A stretch of 64,000 nt of DNA from Aurantiacibacter odishensis (lineage in GTDB: Bacteria; Pseudomonadota; Alphaproteobacteria; Sphingomonadales; Sphingomonadaceae), in NCBI RefSeq assembly GCF_003605195.1, contig NZ_QYOS01000025.1:558001-622000 (forward strand). The letters are read 5' to 3'. Under the pieces are notes generated by a model, which searched no databases, was not told where the DNA came from, and worked only from the letters and a program-made list of their open reading frames with translations. Below, piece after piece: positions 9,399-16,798 of the stretch. A program made the translations under genes and the position numbers. Positions within the stretch are counted from its first letter, which is position 1. Every line of letters starts with the position of its first letter.

Positions 9399-10943
9399 TC
9401 AATAGGCTCGGGCGACGTAGACACGCTCCACGGCGGGTTCGCCGGTGAAGATGCAGGTGCCGTCTGCGGGCGGCGCGTGCATCGGCACGTTGCGCAAGGT
9501 AAGGCGAAGCTCCTTCAGGGTTTCGACCACCTTGGCGAGCGCATCGCCGGTCGGCTTCGCCCACTGGACTTCCACCCAGCCGGGATACTTCGCCTCGCGG
9601 CTGAAGTGTTCGGCCAGGGCATCCATGTCCGAAATGTCGCGGCGGATATTCGCCTCGCGCCGCTCGCGCGCTTCCACCAGCATGCCGTTCTGCATGTCGG
9701 CGAGAACGCCCGGAATGCTTTGCGCGCAAAGATCGCGGTCCGGGTTCTGGAACTCGGGCTTGCCGGTTTCGGTATTCCACAGCGCATCGCGGCGCAGCAG
9801 GCTGACAACGCCGTTCTCCATGTCGCGGCCTCCGACCTCGATGACGACTGGCGCACCCTTGCGTACCCAGTCCCAGCGCTTGGCCGCAGCCTTGCCGGGG
9901 CGCTTGTCCAGCAGCACGCGGGTCGGTTCGCCCAGCGCAGTCTGCCCGGCGATGGCGGCGCGAAGTCCCTCGCAATAGTCGAGCAGCGCTTCGTCTTCGG
10001 GCTTGTCGCGCAGCATTGGCAGGATCACCACTTGGAAGGGGGCAAGCGCGGGCGGCACCCGCAGCCCGTCGTCGTCGCCATGCACCATGATCAGGCCGCC
10101 GACCATGCGCGTGGACACGCCCCAGCTCACCGTGTGGCACAGCACTTCGCGCCCGGCATCGTTCTGGTACTTGATATTTGCCGCATGGGCAAAATTGGTG
10201 CCGAGATAGTGGCTGGTGCCTGCCTGCAGCGCCTTTCCGTCCTGCATCATGGCCTCGATCGACCAGGTTTCGACAGCGCCGGGGAAACGCTCGTTCTCCG
10301 GCTTCTCGCCCGCGATCACGGGAATGGCCACGTCTTCCTCGGCAAAGGCGCGGTACATTTCCAGCGCCATCATCGTCTCGGCCTGCGCCTCTTCCGCGCT
10401 GGCGTGGGCGGAATGGCCTTCCTGCCACAGGAATTCGCTGGTGCGCAGGAACATGCGGGTGCGCATTTCCCAGCGCACAACGTTGGCCCACTGATTCAGG
10501 CGCAGCGGCAGGTCGCGCCACGACTGGATCCAGCGGCTCATGGCATCGCCGATGATGGTTTCGGACGTGGGGCGCACCACCAGCGGCTCTTCCAGCTTGG
10601 CTTCGGGATCGGGGATCAGGCCCCCTTCCCCGTCGGCAATCAGACGGTGGTGCGTGACGACGGCCATTTCCTTGGCGAAGCCATCGACATGTTCGGCCTC
10701 GCGCTCGAAATTCTTGAGCGGGATGAACAGCGGGAAGTAGGCGTTCTGCACGCCCGCCGCCTTGATCCGGTCATCGAGCAGGCGCTGCATTCGTTCCCAG
10801 ATGCCGTAGCCCCACGGCTTGATGACCATGCAGCCCCGCACGCCCGATTCCTCGGCCATGTCGGCGGCTGAAATGACTTCCTGATACCAGGCGGCGAAAT
10901 CATCCTCGCGCTTGGTGTTGAGGGCGTGGCGTATGGCAGACAT
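9399..10943 (-). CDS. proS: prolyl-tRNA synthetase, archaeal/eukaryotic type
   Basis: This 514-residue class II synthetase charges tRNA-Pro. It lacks the editing insertion of the common bacterial enzyme and matches the ProS type 3 layout instead. SGVRGCMVIKPWGYGIWE is followed by YFPLFIPLKNFEREAEHVDGF, motif 2 (WEMRTRMFLRTSEFLWQEGH) and motif 3 (VSWGVSTRMVGGLIMVHGDD). The protein ends in VYVARAY, the free C-terminal Tyr that is a hallmark of this type. The zinc domain before the tail is eroded: only one Cys (ADGTCIFTG) remains where four are usual. The ATG at 10943 (MSAIRHALNTKREDDFAAWY) fits the family N-terminus. Confidence 0.95.
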   Translation of the reverse strand: MSAIRHALNTKREDDFAAWYQEVISAADMAEESGVRGCMVIKPWGYGIWERMQRLLDDRIKAAGVQNAYFPLFIPLKNFEREAEHVDGFAKEMAVVTHHRLIADGEGGLIPDPEAKLEEPLVVRPTSETIIGDAMSRWIQSWRDLPLRLNQWANVVRWEMRTRMFLRTSEFLWQEGHSAHASAEEAQAETMMALEMYRAFAEEDVAIPVIAGEKPENERFPGAVETWSIEAMMQDGKALQAGTSHYLGTNFAHAANIKYQNDAGREVLCHTVSWGVSTRMVGGLIMVHGDDDGLRVPPALAPFQVVILPMLRDKPEDEALLDYCEGLRAAIAGQTALGEPTRVLLDKRPGKAAAKRWDWVRKGAPVVIEVGGRDMENGVVSLLRRDALWNTETGKPEFQNPDRDLCAQSIPGVLADMQNGMLVEARERREANIRRDISDMDALAEHFSREAKYPGWVEVQWAKPTGDALAKVVETLKELRLTLRNVPMHAPPADGTCIFTGEPAVERVYVARAY

Positions 10944-11041
10944 CGGCGAATCTCGCGGGCAAATAGAAGGTGCACGCCCCATGACGCTGCGCGGGGGCGA
11001 TGTCGAGTTTTGCGTGAAAGCGGCTGTCCGCTGTCGGTGGA

Positions 11042-11596
11042 TTATTTGCCCAGTTCGTCCAGCTTGCGCTGCATTGCGGCCATCTGCGCTTTCAGGGCAT
11101 CGATCTCGTCGGACTTCCCTTCCGGCTGCGTGGCCAGAGGTGCCGCGCTTCCACCGGGCATGAATGCACCGGCCGCAGCCTGGAACATAGCCATGTTCTG
11201 TTCGGCCATCTTGGTAAAGGCATCGGGCCCCATGCTGGACTGGAACGCCTCGCGCAGCTTGCTCTGGTTCGACTGGAAATTTTCCATCGTCGCCTCAAGG
11301 TAGGGCGGCATCATGGCTTGCATCGAATTGCCGTACATGCCGATCAGCTGGCGCAGGAAACTGACGGGCAGCATGTGCTCTCCGTTGGCCTCTTCCTCCA
11401 TGATGATCTGCGTCAGGATCGTGTGCGTGATGTCGCTGCCGGTCTTGGCGTCAAGCACCTGGAAATCCACGCCCGTGCGCACCATCCGCGCCAGGTCTTC
11501 CAGGGTGATATAGCTGGATGACTGCGTGTTGTAGAGGCGACGGTTGGCGTACTTCTTGATGATGATCGTATCACCATCGGCAGTGTTCTTGGCCAT
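11042..11596 (-). CDS. phaR: polyhydroxyalkanoate synthesis repressor PhaR
   Basis: This 184-residue protein has the highly conserved PHB/PHA accumulation regulator N-terminus IIIKKYANRRLYNTQSSSYITLEDLA (DNA-binding), then the second conserved part QVLDAKTGSDITHTILTQIIMEEE. A Met/Ala/Gln-rich helical C-terminus ends in a coiled-coil-like stretch (IDALKAQMAAMQRKLDELGK). In relatives PhaR binds both PHA granules and promoters of phasin genes, and represses them until granules form. No pha synthesis genes are in the window. It lies between proS and alr on the same strand. Confidence 0.93.
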   Translation of the reverse strand: MAKNTADGDTIIIKKYANRRLYNTQSSSYITLEDLARMVRTGVDFQVLDAKTGSDITHTILTQIIMEEEANGEHMLPVSFLRQLIGMYGNSMQAMMPPYLEATMENFQSNQSKLREAFQSSMGPDAFTKMAEQNMAMFQAAAGAFMPGGSAAPLATQPEGKSDEIDALKAQMAAMQRKLDELGK

Positions 11597-11666
11597 AATG
11601 CGATTTCCTGCGCTTATTGTTCTTGCGTGCTTAGCACTTGCAGCATTGAATTGCCAATCCTTCTAG

Positions 11667-12716
11667 TCAGGAGACCCTTTCGAAACGGTTTCCCAGCAGC
11701 GTCAGCAGTTCGTACTGTGAGAGGCCGGAGATTCGAGAAGCCTGCGGCAAAGTATAGGAAAGATTGCAGAAATCGCCCTCTGAAAGGTCGGTATCGGTGC
11801 AGTCGAGGATGATCATGTCCATCGATACCCGTCCGATGATCGGTAGCCTTCGCCCGTCATGTTGCATCGCACCTTCAGCGCCCCAGGAGCGCAGAATACC
11901 ATCGGCATAACCCAGTGAGACTGTTGCCGCGCGCATCGGCCTAGCTGCGGCGAATACGGCGTTGTAGCCAACCTTGTCGCCCGCACCCAGTTCCCTCACC
12001 TGCAGCACGGCAGCTTCGACGTAGGCGACCTGCTGCACCGCATCGCACAGCGTTTCGCGCGGGATGCCGCCATAGAGTGCGAGACCGGGCCGGGTCAGGT
12101 CGAAGTGATAGTCTGCACCCAGCGCAATCCCGGCGCTGTTCGCGAGGCTGAGTGCCTTGGGTTGAACCTGCTGCGAAGCCTCGCGGAAAGCGTGAAGCTG
12201 GGCGCGGTTCTGCTCCGTGTCCTCGTCCGCCGAGGCTAGGTGGGACAGCAGCGTATCGACCTGAAGCTGCCGGATCGCCGGATCGCCGAGCTTGCATGGT
12301 TCCACGCCGAGGCGGTTGATCCCGGTATCCACCATCAGGTGGCACGGCCCGCCGCCCGCCTCCAGCCAGACCTGCGCCTGGTAAAGCGAATTGATAATCG
12401 GCAGGACGCCGGTTGCCTGCGCGAAAGCGGCTTCCTGCGCATTTCCCACGCCGTGCAGCACGGCGATGCTGCCGCCGTCCGTGTGAGCAAGCACACCGGG
12501 CACCTCGCTCCAGTGCGCGACGAAGAACTGCCTCGCCCCTGCACCCAGCAAGGCGGGCATCACGTGATCGATGCCGAGGCCATAGCCATCCGCCTTCACC
12601 GCAGCGCCCGCCCTTGCGTTACCGGAGAGCTTGTCCAGCGCGCGCCAGTTATCGGCGAGTGCCGCCGTGTCGATCCGCAGGCGCAGCGTCGCCGGCGGGA
12701 GGTCAGGAATGTTCAT
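11667..12716 (-). CDS. alr: alanine racemase
   Basis: This 349-residue PLP enzyme makes D-alanine for peptidoglycan. The PLP lysine is in AAVKADGYGLG and the second catalytic base region is VGYNAVFAAARPMRAATVSLGYADG. VSMDMIILDCTD belongs to the C-terminal beta domain. It is slightly shorter than the roughly 360 residues of many relatives. Its ATG lies inside the end of the MFS transporter gene (14-base overlap), so the two are translated from one message and it is the last gene of the radA-cvpA-scaffold-MFS-alr run. Confidence 0.93.
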   Translation of the reverse strand: MNIPDLPPATLRLRIDTAALADNWRALDKLSGNARAGAAVKADGYGLGIDHVMPALLGAGARQFFVAHWSEVPGVLAHTDGGSIAVLHGVGNAQEAAFAQATGVLPIINSLYQAQVWLEAGGGPCHLMVDTGINRLGVEPCKLGDPAIRQLQVDTLLSHLASADEDTEQNRAQLHAFREASQQVQPKALSLANSAGIALGADYHFDLTRPGLALYGGIPRETLCDAVQQVAYVEAAVLQVRELGAGDKVGYNAVFAAARPMRAATVSLGYADGILRSWGAEGAMQHDGRRLPIIGRVSMDMIILDCTDTDLSEGDFCNLSYTLPQASRISGLSQYELLTLLGNRFERVS

Positions 12717-14340
12717 CGGAGAATTCGCGCGGAGGTCCGCCCTTGATGCCCCACCATGCTACGACTGCGCCAAAGGCAACCACGGCCCAAGTGTACCACA
12801 GGCCGGCATAGACATCGCCCGTGCGCGCCTGGATGTAGCCTGCAATCAGCGGCAGGAAGCCGCCAAGATAACCGGCTCCAATGTGATAGGGGATGGAAAG
12901 CGAGGAATACCGGATCTGCGGCGGAAACATCTCCGCCAGCAGCGCCGCCACCGAGCCGTAGGTCAGTGCGGACAACATGCCGAAGCCTAGCAGCAGTGCG
13001 ACGATGCCGAGGATGTTGGCCACAGGCGGCGTCTGGACCGAGAAGTCATAGCCCTGCGCCTCGAGCGCGCCGCGTATTTCCGCGCGCCTGTTTTCTTGAT
13101 CGAGCGTGCTGTAATCGAGGGTTGCGCCACCGATATCGACTGTGGAGGGGATATATGTATCTCCTGACGCGCCGCCGCGCAGATCATATGGTACACCAAG
13201 TGCGGTAAGATCCTGCAACACGCGGCCACATTGCGTTGCCTGCACCTCGGCGAAGGGATCGAAGCTGCACTCGTTTCCGCTTACCACCACCGGCGCTTCC
13301 TCTGCGCTGCGTTGCAGGCCAGGGTTGGCGAGCGAGCCCATGCCCCAGAACAGGGGGAAGATCAGCACCAGGGTGAGTAGCGCGCCGATGATGATCGGCT
13401 TCTTGCGCCCCACCCTGTCCGACCATTTGCCGACGACGAGGTAGAAGCTCATCGCAATCGCGCCGGAGACGAGCATGATCACCTCAACCAAGCCTTCTTC
13501 CATCCGCATCGGGCCGCGCAGGAACGAGAGGCTGGAGAAGAAGGCGGTGTACCAGATGGTGGTGAGGATGCCGGTGATTCCGAACAGCGCCACGAAGATG
13601 CGGCGCTTGTTGCCGGGATAGGTGAAACTCTCGATGAAGGGGTTTCCGGCGGTCTCGCCTGCCTCCTTCATCGCCTGGAACACCGGGCTTTCCGAAAGCT
13701 TGAAGCGCATCCACAGGGAAATGCCCAGCAGGATCAGCGAGAGCAGGAAAGGCACGCGCCAGCCCCATTCCACGAACTCGTCGGCGGGAATCAGCGCGCG
13801 GCAGGCCAGCACGACGAGGATGGAGAGCACGAACCCGCCAACCACGCTCGCCTGAATGAAGCTGGTGTAGAATCCCCGTTTTTCCGGCGGCGCGTGTTCG
13901 GCCACGTAGATCGCGGCACCGCCGTATTCCCCGCCCAGAGCTAGCCCCTGCAGGATGCGAAAGAAGATCACGATGATCGGCGCGGCGATGCCGATGGTCG
14001 CCGCCGTCGGGATCAGGCCCACGCCTGCCGTCGCCACGCCCATCAGGGTAACGGTGACGAGGAAGGTGTACTTGCGCCCCAGCCTGTCTCCCAGGAACCC
14101 GAACAGGATGGCGCCCAGGGGACGGAAGCCGAAGCCGACGGCGAAGCCCGCCCAGACCAGCAGCAATTGCAGCGTCTCGTTGTCGCTGGGGAAGAACGCG
14201 GCGCCGATCAGGGCCGCCAGCGTGCCGTAGATGAAGAAATCGTACCATTCGAAGATGGTCCCTGCTGAACTGGCGGCGATGACCAGCCGGATTTCCTTGG
14301 CGCTGGGTTCGTGGTGTGTGCTTGCGGCCGATGTCGCCAT
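12703..14340 (-). CDS. MFS metabolite:H+ symporter with large periplasmic loop
   Basis: A 545-residue major facilitator of the metabolite:H+ symporter group (ProP/KgtP/shikimate-transporter-like). The start of TM1 is SSAGTIFEWYDFFIYGT, the loop 2-3 motif is GFLGDRLGRKYTFL, and RILQGLALGGEYGGAAIYVAEHAP follows. The loop 8-9 copy is GKWSDRVGRKKP. It is about 100 residues longer than usual because residues about 338-440 form a soluble insertion between membrane segments, with two cysteines (C358 and C371) and many Asp/Glu/Gln. The substrate is unknown; carboxylates or osmolytes are usual for the group. It overlaps alr by 14 bases, which hints at a shared cell-wall or amino-acid role but does not prove it. 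Confidence 0.88.
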   Translation of the reverse strand: MATSAASTHHEPSAKEIRLVIAASSAGTIFEWYDFFIYGTLAALIGAAFFPSDNETLQLLLVWAGFAVGFGFRPLGAILFGFLGDRLGRKYTFLVTVTLMGVATAGVGLIPTAATIGIAAPIIVIFFRILQGLALGGEYGGAAIYVAEHAPPEKRGFYTSFIQASVVGGFVLSILVVLACRALIPADEFVEWGWRVPFLLSLILLGISLWMRFKLSESPVFQAMKEAGETAGNPFIESFTYPGNKRRIFVALFGITGILTTIWYTAFFSSLSFLRGPMRMEEGLVEVIMLVSGAIAMSFYLVVGKWSDRVGRKKPIIIGALLTLVLIFPLFWGMGSLANPGLQRSAEEAPVVVSGNECSFDPFAEVQATQCGRVLQDLTALGVPYDLRGGASGDTYIPSTVDIGGATLDYSTLDQENRRAEIRGALEAQGYDFSVQTPPVANILGIVALLLGFGMLSALTYGSVAALLAEMFPPQIRYSSLSIPYHIGAGYLGGFLPLIAGYIQARTGDVYAGLWYTWAVVAFGAVVAWWGIKGGPPREFSDEHS

Positions 14341-14371
14341 GTGCTCCCCCGAGATTTCGACGAGAGAAGCG

Positions 14372-14803
14372 TTAGCCCGCCGCGTTCGCGCTGGAAAGGG
14401 CTTCGCTGGCGGCCTTCCACGGCAACAGCATGGCCCCGTGCCGACCGGGATAGTCGCGCGCGGGCGCGATCAGATCGAGATCGGGCCAGTTCGGCAGCGT
14501 GCCACCGCTGTCCAGCCATGCCGCCATAGCTTCGAGGGTGGCGTCGATATCGGCTGCGCTCTTGCCCCTCGCATGGCGGGCAAAGATTGCGGCGGCGGCT
14601 TGTCCAACTGCGCAGGCGCGCACTTTCATACCCACGACAGCGATCCTGTCCTGCCCATCGATGCCGAGATCAAGCTCCATCGTGGAGCCGCACGCTGGGG
14701 AGCGGGCGGAGCCGCGGGTATCGGCCTCCGCCAGCGGCGGCATATTCGCCAGTTCGACAGCAGCGGACAGCATCCGGGGGGTGTAGAGCCGTTCGGCGCT
14801 CAT
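14372..14803 (-). CDS. divergent Fe-S scaffold protein (IscU/NifU-N-like)
   Basis: A 143-residue protein with the NifU_N/IscU fold signature. It has GSARSPACGSTMELDLGID (C38), then VRACAVGQAAAAIFARHARG (C64), and a C-terminal block RHGAMLLPWKAASEAL. Canonical scaffolds have a third cluster-binding Cys in the last block (R-x-K-C-A-x-L-x-W). Here that place is alanine, and the Asp after the first Cys (CGD) is serine. It may therefore bind clusters poorly or do something else. Its ATG overlaps the stop of cvpA as ATGA, and the MFS gene follows after 31 bases. Confidence 0.75.
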   Translation of the reverse strand: MSAERLYTPRMLSAAVELANMPPLAEADTRGSARSPACGSTMELDLGIDGQDRIAVVGMKVRACAVGQAAAAIFARHARGKSAADIDATLEAMAAWLDSGGTLPNWPDLDLIAPARDYPGRHGAMLLPWKAASEALSSANAAG

Positions 14804-15327
14804 CCGGCTTCTTCTTCTTCATCTTCTTCCAGCAATCGCGCCCGGCGCTCCGCAATGATCTGCACCATCGCGCGCGATCCGGCATCGACCAGCTGGTAGG
14901 TCCGCGCTTCCGCGATCCACAGTGGGCGGCCTTTCGCACCCCACACCGTATCATATCCCAGCACCAGCAGGGAAAAGGCGATCACCACGATGATGACGCC
15001 TTTCAAAGCGCCAAACCCGAAGCCCAGCACCCTGTCGATCGGTCCCAGCACGGAGTTGCGCGTCGAACGTCCAGCAATGCGGGCGATCAGCTTCATCGCG
15101 GCGTAGGGGATCAGCAACAGCAGAGCAAATGCGAGGATCGAAGCGGTGATTGGCGAGCCCATGAAGTCGAGGATCGCAGCAGTCAGGTCCGTATGCAGAA
15201 AGCGGATCGCGAAGATCGCCAGAACCCACGCCATGATCGACAGGACTTCCTGCACGAATCCGCGCAGGAACCCGCCGATTGCGCCGACCCCTACGATCAG
15301 CAAAACGATCAGATCAAATCCCGTCAT
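14800..15327 (-). CDS. cvpA: CvpA family inner-membrane protein
   Basis: This 175-residue protein has four hydrophobic segments. It begins with the family signature MTGFDLIVLLIVGVGAIGGFLRGFVQEVLSI and contains RSTRNSVLGPIDRVLGFGFGALKG, typical of CvpA (colicin V production/envelope homeostasis) proteins. The C-terminus is cytoplasmic and ends in an acidic run of Glu. The exact function in this family is not settled. It lies 12 bases after radA and overlaps the next gene by four bases. Confidence 0.9.
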   Translation of the reverse strand: MTGFDLIVLLIVGVGAIGGFLRGFVQEVLSIMAWVLAIFAIRFLHTDLTAAILDFMGSPITASILAFALLLLIPYAAMKLIARIAGRSTRNSVLGPIDRVLGFGFGALKGVIIVVIAFSLLVLGYDTVWGAKGRPLWIAEARTYQLVDAGSRAMVQIIAERRARLLEEDEEEEAG

Positions 15328-15339
15328 CCGGCGAAAGAC

Positions 15340-16707
15340 TTATGCCGATGCCATGACCCGGTCAACGAGAGACGAGACCGCGTTCACATCCGAATATCGC
15401 AAGCCAGCAACGTCCTGCCCGCCGTCTGCCGGGCCGAAAGCGGTCTTGAAGCCAAGCTTTGCCGCCTCTTTCTGTCGCACATTGCCGTGGGCAACCGGGC
15501 GAACCTCCCCCGACAGGGCGAGTTCGCCGAACCACACGGCGCTGGCGGGCAGCGGTTTGTCTGCAAGCGCACTGATGAGTGCGGCGGCAACGGCCAGGTC
15601 CGCCGCAGGATCGGCTAGGCGGTAGCCTCCCGCAACGTTCAGGTAGACCTCCGCCGTCGAGAAACTGAGACCGCAACGCGATTCCAGCACTGCCAGCAGC
15701 ATGGCGAGCCGGCCGCTGTCCCAGCCCACCACTGCGCGGCGCGGCGTCGCCCCGGACTGCAGGCGGACGATCAGCGCCTGTATTTCGACCAGCACCGGTC
15801 GGGTGCCTTCCAGCGCGGGGAAAACTGCGGCACCGGCGATAGGCTCGTCCCGACCCGAGAGGAACAGCGAGGACGGGTTGCCCACCTCGTCCAGCCCGTG
15901 CCCTTCCATCGCGAACACGCCGATCTCGTCCACCGCGCCAAAGCGGTTCTTCAGGCATCTCAGGATGCGGTACTGGTGGCTGCGCTCTCCCTCGAAACTC
16001 ATCACCGTGTCGACCATGTGTTCCAGCACACGCGGCCCGGCAATGTTGCCATCCTTGGTGACGTGGCCCACCAGCACCAGCGCGGTGCCCCGTTCCTTGG
16101 CATAGCGGATAAGTTCGAACGCACTCGCGCGCACCTGGCTGACAGTGCCGGGCGCGCCTTCGATCATGTCTGAATGCATGGTCTGGATCGAATCGACCAC
16201 CAGCAGTTGTGGCGGCTCATCCTGCCCGAGCGTGGTGAGAATATCGCGCACCGACGTTGCCGCTGCGAGCTTCAGCGGGGCCTTGGAGAGGCCCAGCCGC
16301 GCCGCGCGCATTCGCACCTGCCCGGTCGCTTCTTCGCCGCTTACGTAAACCGCACTGCCGCCTTCCTGCGCGATCTTTGCCGCAGCCTGCAACAGCAGGG
16401 TGGACTTGCCGATACCCGGCTCCCCGCCCATCAGGATCGCGGCACCGGGCACCAGCCCGCCGCCCAGGGCCCGGTCGAACTCGGCGATGCCGGTTGTCCG
16501 CCGCGCGAGTGGCTTGGTCGGAGCATCAAGCGATTCGAAGGCAATCGCCCTCCCCCCGCTCGATAGATCGTGCTTGGCGGTAAACGCCGTGTCGGGGGTG
16601 TCCTCGACAAGTGAATTCCACTGCGAACAATCGGGGCATTGCCCTTGCCAGCGGTGGGACACGCTGCCGCAGTCGGTACAGATGAAACGCTTCTTGGGCT
16701 TTGCCAT
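15340..16707 (-). CDS. radA: DNA repair protein RadA (Sms)
   Basis: This 455-residue RecA-like ATPase promotes branch migration during recombinational repair. The N-terminal zinc finger uses C10, C13, C24 and C27 (CTDC, CPDC). The Walker A is MGGEPGIGKSTLL, and the RadA-specific KNRFGAVDEIGVFAM motif follows. The C-terminal part is Lon-like (DSGRLAMLLAVLESR; NVAGGYRLADPAADLAVAAALISA). It heads the five-gene minus-strand run down to alr, and is divergent from the patatin gene. Confidence 0.96.
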   Translation of the reverse strand: MAKPKKRFICTDCGSVSHRWQGQCPDCSQWNSLVEDTPDTAFTAKHDLSSGGRAIAFESLDAPTKPLARRTTGIAEFDRALGGGLVPGAAILMGGEPGIGKSTLLLQAAAKIAQEGGSAVYVSGEEATGQVRMRAARLGLSKAPLKLAAATSVRDILTTLGQDEPPQLLVVDSIQTMHSDMIEGAPGTVSQVRASAFELIRYAKERGTALVLVGHVTKDGNIAGPRVLEHMVDTVMSFEGERSHQYRILRCLKNRFGAVDEIGVFAMEGHGLDEVGNPSSLFLSGRDEPIAGAAVFPALEGTRPVLVEIQALIVRLQSGATPRRAVVGWDSGRLAMLLAVLESRCGLSFSTAEVYLNVAGGYRLADPAADLAVAAALISALADKPLPASAVWFGELALSGEVRPVAHGNVRQKEAAKLGFKTAFGPADGGQDVAGLRYSDVNAVSSLVDRVMASA

Positions 16708-16798
16708 GGCTCAACCGCTAACCGGAACGAAAGCGGAACGCAAGCGCGCAGAATGCGGCATCTGGCCACGACGCGCCGCATCTGCCATCAAGCAGGAG

